Translations under genes and position numbers: made by a program | Shown here: positions 1 to 8,150 of the stretch, piece by piece | Position numbering within the stretch: position 1 is the stretch's first letter | How the letters are laid out: each line of letters begins with the position of its first letter | The notes under the pieces: model-generated | The model's database searches: none | The model's input: the letters and a program-made list of their open reading frames with translations, nothing else | What the model was told of the DNA's origin: nothing | Source of the DNA: Avena insularis | Lineage: Eukaryota > Streptophyta > Magnoliopsida > Poales > Poaceae | DNA length: 64,000 nucleotides | Assembly: GCA_023614405.1 (NCBI GenBank) | Contig: JAJUPC010000225.1 | Location: 372,001-436,000 of the forward strand | Direction of reading: 5' to 3'

Positions 1-1095
1 CAAGTGAGTTCAAGATCGAACCTAGCTCTAATACCTTTTGCATGCTTTGCATCTTTCATGTTGGCAAATTGCTCTTTCCTATGGTTTGATTGCAAGCATG
101 TTAATGGTATTATCTCCCCTTGTGACATTCATGTTTCTTCGCATTTAGATAATGATGTTTTGTGTGTTGTAACAAAATTGTTGAACAATTTCTCTCTCCG
201 ATGTTTTGTGTGCAACCACAATTCCACTAAGAGCATGTATTGTCATGAGAGCTTCCAAGAATCTCGTCTTGTTGTTGCAACAAACATAAGGACCACTTGC
301 TCTTCCATTTGTTTTGTTTGGAAACGTGTTGTTTTTACTTCCGCTTGGGATACTCATATTCCCATGATATTTGCTTTCGATGATTTATGTGCGACATCCA
401 ACATGTCGAACAATTTCTCTTTCTAATGGTTGGTTTGGACACATAATGATGTTGCTTTGGACATTCTTCCTTTCGTGTTTTTGCCAAATTCTCCTAGTTT
501 TGCATCAAAGATGTTGATCAAATTTCTATTCGATTGCTTTGAATGCCACAATAAGATGTTATATGGAGTTTTTGAGTTCCCACATTTGGATGATTTTGCA
601 ACGTGCACTTTGACCTTGCATATGCATCCCGTTTGCTATACTTGAGTTGTGCTAATCGTGTTGTGAACAAGAATGGTCATGCCACAAATGACATGCTCCT
701 CTATCACACACAAACATATGTTGCTTGGTCTTTGTTGTATGAAGGTACAAATGCATACACGTCAACCTCTATGGACCATATGTTGACAAGAAGAATTGAA
801 GAGAGTTACCTATGGCCACCCTTCGTCGAGCTATCTCTACAAGCTAAGGTGACTTCCTTCTACTTGAGGACTCATGCTATAATATTCATGAATTGGCTAC
901 GCTTTGAGTGTTTCTTCGCTTTTGTCGTGAGCTTTGTAGGCTTCATGGAAGGTGAAGGAACATTGAAGTGTTGTCAAGTCAATCTTCCCGAGGACGACTA
1001 TATGGTGAACCCCAGGATCAAGGATGTCCTTCGACCTCTTCTACTTCGTGATGAACATGGAGAGTCGAGGACGACTCTTTTTGAAGGGGGGGAGA
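1..1095 (+). pseudogene. Family-A element A1: C-terminal part of ORF2, broken
   Basis: This is the 3' end of the internal region of a family-A LTR element whose 5' part lies outside the window. Frame 1 opens at the first base and reads a Cys/His-rich protein matching the second half of the ORF2 of element A2 (minus strand, 2664-4580), with the same C-x-x-H units. An in-frame TAA at 424-426 replaces the Gln codon that A2 has there, and a small deletion near 597 shifts the frame. From 603 the reading continues to about 1090, ending in a tail that runs into the polypurine tract. The tail frame is continuous here, whereas in A2 it is broken near 2715. No gypsy or copia enzyme motif is visible. 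Homology to A2 and A3 is direct; the function is unknown. Confidence 0.8.
1083..1095 (+). other. Polypurine tract of A1
   Basis: The purine run GAAGGGGGGGAGA lies directly before the LTR start TGATGCAGCCC, as expected for the plus-strand primer site of an LTR retrotransposon. Confidence 0.85.
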
Positions 1096-1335
1096 TGATG
1101 CAGCCCGACCTACGGTCGTTACTACATCAAGGTCTCCAATTTACGCCAAGTCGTCATGGACTCCAAAGGTGAATCCGTTCCTCTATGCGAGCCCACTTCC
1201 TACCCTATTGAATGGTATACTACTTCATACTCCGTCCTATGGCCATGATAGGTTCACATTGACAAGTACGGAGGCAAGGGAGGAAGCCCGGAGCATCAAG
1301 CCCGACAAGACGGAAGCTTGGAAGAGGAGGAGGAA
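1096..1335 (+). repeat. A1 3' LTR, first part (split)
   Basis: It starts TGATGCAGCCCGACC, matching the starts of the A2 and A3 LTRs. It stops at 1335, where A2 was inserted, and resumes at 8151. The two parts add up to about 984 bp, close to the roughly 1.0-kb LTRs of the family. Confidence 0.9.
1331..1335. repeat. Target site duplication AGGAA, left copy (A2)
   Basis: AGGAA sits directly before the first base of A2. The identical pentamer is at 8146-8150, directly after its last base. The flanking LTR sequence is continuous across the pair. Confidence 0.95.
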
Positions 1336-1795
1336 TGATGGAGGGGTTAACCTCTTGGGTGCCCGATCTTCACGGATCTCGTGGTCAAATCGATGGGAAA
1401 GCGAGGGGAAAGGGAGAAGGTAGCGGAAGCGAACACACACCTCGCGAAGAACACGATGAACACACGCAAAACTCACACGATACAAGGCTGATTGCTCCCG
1501 AACGGCGGCCACCGGTCCAATAGAATCCTCGCAAGGAAAGATCGGTCAATGTGCTCCCTCAAATCCACATCGGAGAGGGAAGAACACCTTGGGGAGGGTC
1601 TTGACAACTTGGAGACGAGACAATGAACTCCAAGGCCTTGTTCAACGATGGATGCGTGATGCAAAGTCCAATCGAGGTTGGTGACGATAGTCGGTCCCCT
1701 TGGGTAAGGGGATGAGGCAAAACTAGAGATTCCACAATGGGGGTTGTCTTTAGTCTATCATCTATGCCTAAGGGATACATGAAGGGGTGGGGGCT

Positions 1796-1804
1796 CTATT
1801 TATA
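1796..1804 (-). promoter_or_regulatory. TATA box of A2 3' LTR
   Basis: On the minus strand it reads TATAAATAG followed by AGCCCCCACCC. The same block recurs in the A1 (8426-8434), A3 (10542-10550 and 26910-26918) and, as TATATATAG, G1 LTRs. Confidence 0.75.
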
Positions 1805-1913
1805 GGCCAGCCACATAAACAGGGGTAGTTTGGGGATAAAACTAGGGTTTGGATGAGATAGAGGGGTACATGGGCCGAAGGCCCAGCTGGCGGCGCGCAG
1901 GCCCATCGTGCAG

Positions 1914-2100
1914 GCCGGAGACTCCGGTGTGGGGTCCGGAGACTCCGGTCTAGGCCGGAGACTCCGGTCTGTCTCCGGTGTCGTCTCCGGAGTGGCGTTC
2001 TGACTGTCCTCGGGCGGTTGCTGGGGTCGGTCCGGAGGTAGGTCCGGAGACTCCGGTGTAGCAGGACCGGAGACTCCGGTGTAGGCCGGAGACTCCGGTG
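1914..2100. repeat. CCGG-AGACT-CCGG palindrome array (A2 3' LTR)
   Basis: Six exact copies of the 13-mer CCGGAGACTCCGG lie here with irregular short spacers, plus single CTCCGG half-sites. On the element's own strand the array is upstream of the TATA box, within U3. Confidence 0.9.
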
Positions 2101-2355
2101 GTTCAGCCGTGGCTTCTTCCGTCTCCTCTTCCAAGCCTCCGTCTTGTCGGGCTTGATGTCCCGGGCTTCCTCCCTTGCCTCCGTACTTGTCGGTGTGAAC
2201 CTATCATGCATATGTGACGGAGTATGAAGTAGCATACCATTCAATAGGTAGGAAGTGGGCGCGCATAGAGGAACGGATTCACCTTTGGAGTCCATGATGA
2301 CTTGGCGTAAGTTGGAGACCAAGATGTGGTAACGACCGTAGGTCGGGCTACATCA

Positions 2356-2371
2356 GCTCCCCCCTTCAAAA
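2356..2371 (-). other. Polypurine tract of A2
   Basis: On the minus strand it reads TTTTGAAGGGGGGAGC directly before the 3' LTR. Confidence 0.9.
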
Positions 2372-2724
2372 AGAGTCGTCCTCGACTCTCCATGTTCATC
2401 ACGAAGTAGAAGAGGTCGAAGGACATCCTTGATCCTGGGGTTCACCATATAGTCGTCCTCGAGAAGATTGACTTGACAACAATTCAATGTTCCTTCACCT
2501 TCCTTGAAGCCTACAAAGCTCACCACAAAAGCGAAGCAACACTCAAAGAGTAGCCAATTCATGAACATTATAGCATGAGTCCTCAAGTAGAAGGAAGTCA
2601 CCTTAGCTTGTAGAGATAGCTCGATGAAGGGTAGCCATAGGTAACTCTCTTCGGTTCTTCTTGTCAACATATAGTCCATAGAGGTTGACGTGTATGCATT
2701 TGTGCCTTCACACACAAAGACCAA
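2372..2724 (-). pseudogene. A2 ORF2 tail in a shifted frame
   Basis: This is the continuation of ORF2 in another frame, overlapping its last codons. It encodes a tail of about 115 residues that ends at the polypurine tract. In A1 (603-1090) the homologous tail is read in one frame with the preceding part, so a small indel near 2715 in A2 probably broke it. The tail has an acidic, basic-dipeptide-rich end resembling the spacer between integrase and polypurine tract in gypsy elements, but no diagnostic motif. Confidence 0.6.
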
Positions 2725-4580
2725 GCAAAATATTTTCGTGCGTGATAGAGGAGCATGTCAAATGTGGCATGTCCGTTCTTGTTCACAACACTATTAGCAC
2801 AATACAAGTATAGCAAATGGAATGCATATGCAAGGTCAAAGTGCATGGAAATCGTTTGATCATCATCCAAATGTGGAAACTCAAAAACTCCATATAATGT
2901 CTTAGTGTGGCACTCAAAGCAATCGAATAGAAATTTGATCAAAATCTTTGATGCAAAGTTAGGAGAATTTGGCAAAAACACAAAAGGAAGAATGTCCAAA
3001 ACAACATCATTATGTGTGCAAACCAACCATTGGAAAGAGAAATTGTTCGACATGTTGGATGTCACACACAAATCATTGATAGCAAATATCATGGGAATAT
3101 GAGTATCCCAAGCGGAAGCCAAAGTAACGTGTTTGCAAACAAACCAAATGAAAGAGCAAGTGGTCCTTATGTTTGTTGCAACAACAAGACGAGATTCTTG
3201 GAAGCTCTCATGACAATACATGCTCTTAATGGATTTGTGGTTGCACACAAAACATCGGAAAGAGAAAATGTTCAACATTTTTGTTGCAACACACAAAGCA
3301 TCATTATCCAAAAGCGAAGAAACATGAATGTCACAAGGTGAGATAATACCATCAACATGCTTGCAATCAAACCATAGAAAAGAGCAATTTGCCAACATGA
3401 AAGATGCAAAGCATGCAAAAGGTATCAGAGCTGGGTTCGATCTTGAACTCACTTGTGGAATGCTCTCAAGAGCTCTTTTTGTCAACTCGTGCTCAACTGA
3501 GGTTGACATGATAGTGCGGGTACCTACACACATCATACACAAAAGGAAGAATGTGTGTGCATGGTAGAGATACACATCATCCATCATGACGTATCTCTTC
3601 TTGTGCACATCACCATTAATGTCAATCAAGTATGAAATAGGTGCATGGTGAGTATGCAAGTGGGGAACATGCTTATCATGGCAATCATCAAAATCTCCAA
3701 AATTGAGAAAGCTATGGGGCCATCTCATGATAACGATATGATCAATGTTGTTGCAAGCAAAACAAGTGAAATAGCAAGCATTCATCTTATTGCAAGCAAC
3801 AGGAGAAATTGAATGACTAGCATGACAAAGCAAGTCCGAAGCAATTGGAGGATACACACAAGATGCATAGCATGGCATGTTTATGGAAATGGTATCGCAA
3901 TCAAACAATTCCACATGAGCAATATTATGCAAAGGCAAAGCATCACATGGGAATATGAATGAAGCATATGTAATGTCACAAGTATCATCCATAACATGCA
4001 TATCCTCACAATTCATCATGTCCACTAGTGGGATCATGGCATCATCAACACCCTTATTGTTATCTTGTTCATACCTCTCATATGAAGTGGGTGTTGTGGA
4101 AGTAGTGGCCTCCTTGTGGACGACTTCGTTTTCTTGATGTAGCCATGGCATAGCATCATCTTCGTGCACCATGTACATCTTCTCCAATTGAGGCATCATT
4201 GCTTCATGGCTTGGCGCGTCTTCATCGATGGAACCTAGCACAACATAAGAGAACACACTAGAGGTAGAGGGTGAGTTGTTAGAAATAGAAATGGTCTCAC
4301 TTGACCTATCAACTACCACTCTCAACTCACTCGGTGTATCACTCATGCCCGGAAAGTGGAAGCACTCAATCTCACATAAGGTGGAGTCACTCATCTCACT
4401 CTTGTTGTTCTCACTCAAGTGGGCTAAGTGGCTCTCATACTCACATGGGATTGGTACCACATCATCACTCAAGCATATGGGGATAGGCTCGGTTTCCTCA
4501 ACTCCAAGCGCCTCCTTTGGTGAAGGGAAAATCCCATGCTCACCATTCTTGACCTTGTCGCCTTCAAGGTTGGATGCCAT
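2664..4580 (-). CDS. Family-A ORF2: unknown Cys/His-repeat protein
   Basis: This is an open frame of 638 residues that I cannot assign to any known family. Residues 1-200 are acidic and serine-rich. From about residue 200 the protein is rich in Cys, His and Phe. Near residues 404-408, 444-448, 480-484 and 519-523 the same signature recurs: aromatic or Leu, any residue, Cys, any residue, His. The preceding residues are mostly of the type SF-x-W-F, and the spacing is 36-40 residues. Degenerate copies lie near 274 and 555. Similar text is read in A1 and A3, so the repeat is ancestral. It overlaps the end of ORF1 by about 112 nt in the -1 frame, an overlap also present in A3. There is no retroviral enzyme motif, signal peptide or clear membrane segment. 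A metal-binding or nucleic-acid-binding role is conceivable from the Cys/His pattern but is inference. Confidence 0.6.
   Translation of the reverse strand: MASNLEGDKVKNGEHGIFPSPKEALGVEETEPIPICLSDDVVPIPCEYESHLAHLSENNKSEMSDSTLCEIECFHFPGMSDTPSELRVVVDRSSETISISNNSPSTSSVFSYVVLGSIDEDAPSHEAMMPQLEKMYMVHEDDAMPWLHQENEVVHKEATTSTTPTSYERYEQDNNKGVDDAMIPLVDMMNCEDMHVMDDTCDITYASFIFPCDALPLHNIAHVELFDCDTISINMPCYASCVYPPIASDLLCHASHSISPVACNKMNACYFTCFACNNIDHIVIMRWPHSFLNFGDFDDCHDKHVPHLHTHHAPISYLIDINGDVHKKRYVMMDDVYLYHAHTFFLLCMMCVGTRTIMSTSVEHELTKRALESIPQVSSRSNPALIPFACFASFMLANCSFLWFDCKHVDGIISPCDIHVSSLLDNDALCVATKMLNIFSFRCFVCNHKSIKSMYCHESFQESRLVVATNIRTTCSFIWFVCKHVTLASAWDTHIPMIFAINDLCVTSNMSNNFSFQWLVCTHNDVVLDILPFVFLPNSPNFASKILIKFLFDCFECHTKTLYGVFEFPHLDDDQTISMHFDLAYAFHLLYLYCANSVVNKNGHATFDMLLYHARKYFAWSLCVKAQMHTRQPLWTIC
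3421..3446 (+). other. Primer-site / initiator-tRNA-like segment inside ORF2
   Basis: The plus strand reads GGTATCAGAGC followed by TGGGTTCGATC. This resembles the complement of the 3' acceptor and T arm of plant initiator tRNA-Met, as I recall it, over about 25 nt. On the ORF2 coding strand it is therefore tRNA-sense. The equivalent segments are kept in A1 (10-35) and A3 (15678-15703). It lies in the middle of the coding frame, far from the real primer site at 7119-7127. Confidence 0.55.
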
Positions 4581-5761
4581 AAGATGGCATCATCGCTCGC
4601 CTCCTTAGTCGAAGGGAAAATCCCATGCTCGACCGTCTTGTGGCCATCTCGTAGTAGTGGTGGAGGTAGGCTCATGCTATCCAACTTGGCGAAGTAGAGG
4701 TTTACATTTTCCTCGTTGGCGAGGTCGTGGAAGTCAAGCGTAGGCATTGAAGCTTGATGGCGTGGAGGAAGGCTTGCTCTTGGTGCCATTGTGGTGGTGG
4801 CACGAGTAGTTGAAGGTGCCCTATGATGGTGTCGACGGAGGTCATTGGCGTGCCTTGCCGATGGTTGATGTAGGTGGCGCACTTGGTCATCCACATGACA
4901 CTCGCGACGATGATCACTTGCCTTGGCACGCTTCTTGTTCTTGTGTTGCCTTCTTGAGCTTGCTTGAGCATTATGGTTGGTGCTCATCAAGAATTCTTCG
5001 TCTTTATGGCAAAGATGCCTTTGATGATGTCTTGTATCCTCTTTATGGTGGCGATGCTCATGAGACGATGTTTGTCGATGAAGATTCTTGTTTCTTGGCG
5101 CCTCTTGATGTTTGGACGCCACTCTTATTGGGATAGGAGGTGGAGCTTGGCGCCTTGGAGGTGATGTAGCTTGGCGCCTTGGAGATGGTGGAGCTTGACG
5201 CCATCTAGGTGGTGGCGCTTGTCGCCTTGGAGGTGGATCATCGAAGTAGGTGGTGCCCTTTGGTGTGGAACGCTTGGCCTTGAAGGTCATGGAATCTTGA
5301 TGATGGGCCTCCGCTTGCTTGGCGTAGTAGGCTTCCATCTCCACGTGGTGAAGGAATTCTTCATGGCTCGTGGAGGAGCCATCAAACTCGATGAAGTTCT
5401 CCGTGTCCTCCATGCTCGGCGAGGCATCGTCGATGTCGTACTCGAAATCGTCCATGCTTGGGGAGTAATTGTTGGTGTAGTACTCCATATCACCCAAGCA
5501 TGTGGAGCCATTGTCGGTGTAGAGCTCCAAGTCTTCCATGCTTGAGGAGCCATAGTTGATGTCATGCTCCATGTATTCCATGCATGTGGAGCCATTGTCG
5601 ATGTAGTGCTCCGGGTCCTCAAAGCATGCTGAGCCATTGTCGATGTTGTGCTCCGTCATGTCCTCTATACTTGTGGAGTCGTAGTCATGGTGGCTCATCA
5701 TGGATTCTTCATAGATATCATCCTCGGTTCCGGAGTCCCTAGACATGATGCGCAAGACCAA
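4469..5761 (-). CDS. Family-A ORF1: repeat-bearing acidic/basic protein
   Basis: This is an open frame of 430 residues. The likely start is the ATG at 5746 (residue 6), which is the first ATG conserved at the same place in A3 (13260). Residues 26-137 are about eight tandem copies of an acidic 14-residue unit with consensus IDNGSTCMEDMEHY. Residues 175-215 are short Pro/Arg/Gln-rich repeats (PPRRQAP type). The rest is strongly basic and His-rich up to about residue 330. It has neither the capsid domain nor the CCHC knuckle of a normal gag. Position (first frame after the leader) and the basic tail suggest a gag-like RNA-binding role, which is inference. The last 37 codons overlap ORF2 in a different frame. 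Confidence 0.6.
   Translation of the reverse strand: MVLRIMSRDSGTEDDIYEESMMSHHDYDSTSIEDMTEHNIDNGSACFEDPEHYIDNGSTCMEYMEHDINYGSSSMEDLELYTDNGSTCLGDMEYYTNNYSPSMDDFEYDIDDASPSMEDTENFIEFDGSSTSHEEFLHHVEMEAYYAKQAEAHHQDSMTFKAKRSTPKGTTYFDDPPPRRQAPPPRWRQAPPSPRRQATSPPRRQAPPPIPIRVASKHQEAPRNKNLHRQTSSHEHRHHKEDTRHHQRHLCHKDEEFLMSTNHNAQASSRRQHKNKKRAKASDHRRECHVDDQVRHLHQPSARHANDLRRHHHRAPSTTRATTTMAPRASLPPRHQASMPTLDFHDLANEENVNLYFAKLDSMSLPPPLLRDGHKTVEHGIFPSTKEASDDAILWHPTLKATRSRMVSMGFSLHQRRRLELRKPSLSPYA
5351..5686 (-). repeat. 42-nt tandem repeat in ORF1 (about 8 units)
   Basis: Eight diverged units of 14 codons follow one another without spacers. A3 has the homologous array near 13320-13690 with one more recognisable unit in the middle, so unit number changes between copies. 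Confidence 0.8.
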
Positions 5762-7118
5762 GCGGTGTATATGGAAGTGGTAGTGGGAGTTATGGATACA
5801 ACGTCAAACCTTACTTTACCTTGGAAGATCGTATCGTACAAGTGGCCACACTTGAGAGCAATAAGCCAAGCAAAGTGAAGTTCACGCAGAACACCAAAAC
5901 CAACTACTAACCAAAAAACACACACACACAAGGCCTATGGTGGATAGGTATGAAAAATGGCATGTCAAGAACCAATCCGAAATCAAGATGTTGTATTGGC
6001 AAGTAAAGAACCACAATGATCACAAAGCAAACAAGTCAATCCACAAGGTAGGAAATATGTACAAGGAAACACACACGGTGGGATAAATGGGACTTGTGCG
6101 ACGGAGAAAGTGAGCTAAGAACCAAATGATTACCTAGCGAAGACTATAAGCTCGTGTCACACAAGTACAAGGAGAGACGCTAGTTCGATTGCAATTAATT
6201 GGTGGGCTACAAGATATGCACAATAAGTACCACCTATATGATGTTCATCGAGCTTGCGCTTCCTATTCTATGAGGCACATGTATATTTCTTTTTTTGTTC
6301 CTCTTTTTCTCTTTTTTTCTATTTTTTTTCTCTTTTTCTTTTTCACTTGCCTCTTCCTTGTGCCAACAACTATACAAGATAACTATATGAGATAGCGCTC
6401 ACAACGGTTGCTCGGAATCTACAAGGTATCAAATGTGCATAGCCCAAGCAATCATAAGAGGAACTAGTCTCAATAGGTGTTTGTTGCTCGCAAAGATAGT
6501 GGGGTTCACAACGGAATGCAAGTGGGGAGAAGTCGCGGAATGTTATACCTTTCGTCGACGAGCTTCACCCTTTATTATTGGCTTCCGCCTTGCTCACGGA
6601 ATTTGGATGGAGTATATAGCATGAACAACGCAGATGATGATGTAGTGCTCCTTCTCCTCTTCGAAACGAGCTAAAGAACACCAAAATCCGAGTTGAAATG
6701 CAAAAGTTATGCTCAAAACCGTGCTGCAGTTTTTCTGTCTGCAGGGAGGGGCGGAGACTCCGGTCTGGAGGTCCGGAGACTCCGGTCTGGAGCCCAAAAA
6801 GTCCGGAGACTCCGGTCTAGGCCGGAGACTCCGGTCCGGGAGATTCCAGAGCGTCCAGAACTCGAACGGGACGCGTTTTGGGCGGAAAAACGCGAACCAA
6901 AACCTCAGATTGATGGGGAAAATCAAGGAATTAGGCCATGGGAACGCAGGGGAAGGTAGATCAACTAGTTTAGCAAGTAATCCATGGATCAAAACCTACC
7001 AAAACGCACTCAAATCACAGATCGATCCAAAACACGAATTGGGGCTGTTTTTGGTGAAATTTTCGAATTTATGGGGAAAAGACCAAATCGATGAGAAATC
7101 CGTGGCAACCAAAAGCTG
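5762..7118 (-). other. A2 leader (untranslated region before ORF1)
   Basis: This is a 1.36-kb leader between primer site and ORF1, with no long frame of its own. It contains a CCGG array (6750-6840), an A/G-rich tract on the element strand (plus-strand T-rich run at 6285-6350) and an AC dinucleotide run near 5918-5931. The leader is homologous to those of A3 and more distantly to G1, which has the same order of array and A-rich tract. Confidence 0.8.
6750..6840. repeat. CCGG-AGACT-CCGG array in the A2 leader
   Basis: Four copies lie here (three exact, one beginning GCGG) of the same 13-mer found in this element's LTR. The array is about 285-380 nt downstream of the primer site on the element strand. 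Confidence 0.9.
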
Positions 7119-7127
7119 CTGATACCA
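7119..7127 (-). other. Primer binding site of A2
   Basis: On the minus strand it reads TGGTATCAG two bases after the 5' LTR end. This is complementary to the 3' end of initiator tRNA-Met, the usual primer of plant LTR elements. Confidence 0.85.
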
Positions 7128-7129
7128 AA

Positions 7130-8145
7130 TGATGGAGGGGTTAACCTCTTGGGTGCCTGATCTTCACGGATCTCGTGGTCAAATCGATGGGAAAGCGAGG
7201 GGAAAGGGAGAAGGTAGCGGAAGCGAACACACACCTCGTGAAGAACACGATGAACACACGCAAAACTCACACGATACAAGGCCGATTGCTCCCGAACGGC
7301 GGCCACCGGTCCGATAGAATCCTCGCAAGGAAAGATCGGTCAACGTGCTCCCTCAAATCCACATCGGAGAGGGAAGAACACCTTGGGGAGGGTCTTGACA
7401 ACTTGGAGACGAGGCAATGAACTCCAAGGCCTTGTTCAACGATGGATGCGTGATGCAAAGTTCAATCGAGGTTGGTGATGATAGTCGGTCCCCTTGGGTA
7501 AGGGGATGAGGCAAAACTAGAGATTCCACAATGGGGGGTGTCTTTAGTCTATCATCTATGCCTAAGGGATACATGAAGGGGTGGGGGCTCTATTTATAGG
7601 CCAGCCACATAAACAGGGGTAGTTTGGGGATAAAACTAGGGTTTGGACGAGATAGAGGGGTACATGGGCCGAAGGCCAGCGGCGCCAGCAGGCCCATCGT
7701 GCGGCCGGAGACTCGGTGGGGTCCGAGACTCCGTCTAGGGCCGAGACTCAGTCTGCCTCCCTGTCGCCTCCGGAGTGGCGTTACCGCCCTCGGGCGGTTG
7801 GGGTGGTCGGTCCGAGGTAGGTCCCGAGACTCCGGTGTAGCAGGACCGGAGACTCCGGTGTAACGGCCGGAGACTCGGTGTAGACTTGGGTGGTTCAGCC
7901 GTCTTCTTCTTCCTCCTCTTCCAAGCCTCCGCCTTGTCGGGCTTGATGTCCAAGCTTCCTCCCTTGCCTCCGCATTGCTCGGTATGAACCTATCATGCAT
8001 ATGTGACGGAGTATGAAGTAGCATACCATTCAATAGGGTAGGAAGTGGGCGCGCATAGAGGAACGGATTCACCTTTGGAGTCCATGACGACTTGGCGTAA
8101 GTTGGAGACCAAGATGTGGTAACGACCGTAGGTCGGACTACATCA
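7130..8145 (-). repeat. A2 5' LTR
   Basis: About 1016 bp, matching the 3' LTR (1336-2355) with only scattered substitutions over 7130-7670 and 7890-8145. The CCGG module at roughly 7680-7880 has many short deletions relative to the 3' LTR. Confidence 0.95.
7590..7598 (-). promoter_or_regulatory. TATA box of A2 5' LTR
   Basis: On the minus strand it reads TATAAATAG, followed by AGCCCCCACCC. As the 5' LTR copy it is the presumed promoter of the element transcript. Confidence 0.75.
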
Positions 8146-8150
8146 AGGAA
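8146..8150. repeat. Target site duplication AGGAA, right copy (A2)
   Basis: Identical to 1331-1335 and directly adjacent to the A2 end CTACATCA. Confidence 0.95.

Larger units (their letters stand above)
1336..2355 (-). repeat. A2 3' LTR
   Basis: About 1020 bp, bounded by TGATGGAGGGG on the left and ...CTACATCA on the right. It is near-identical to 7130-8145 except in the CCGG-repeat module. On the minus strand it reads U3, a TATA box (1796-1804), then R-U5 ending in ...CCTCCATCA. Open frames inside it (for example 1768-2322) are repeat-rich by-products of the CCGG array and are not annotated as genes. Confidence 0.95.
1336..8145 (-). mobile_element. Complete non-autonomous LTR retrotransposon A2 (family A)
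   Basis: This is a 6.8-kb element with two about 1.02-kb LTRs, a perfect AGGAA duplication, TG...CA ends, a primer site matching initiator tRNA-Met and a polypurine tract. It is inserted in the 3' LTR of another family-A element in opposite orientation. Its two reading frames (ORF1 4469-5761, ORF2 2664-4580) show no protease, reverse transcriptase, RNase H or integrase motifs, so I infer that it depends on enzymes supplied in trans. The LTR ends, TATA region, leader and tract resemble those of the gypsy elements G1, G2 and E in this window. These are the likely source of enzymes, by inference only. Confidence 0.9.

Noticed and set aside
1914..2100. Regularly repeated motif with short spacers resembling a CRISPR array
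   Set aside because: Repeats are 13 nt, spacers are irregular and partly similar, and the array is in a plant LTR without cas genes.
1768..2322. Long minus-strand frames in the A2 LTR with repeated Thr-Pro-Glu-Ser-Pro text (1768-2322, 1796-2134)
   Set aside because: They are translations of the CCGG array; two frames are open over the same bases and the text is lost in the sister LTR. Not genes.
5171..5545. Plus-strand frames over the ORF1 repeat region of A2 (4810-5136, 5171-5545)
   Set aside because: Shadows of the in-frame tandem repeats of ORF1 on the minus strand.
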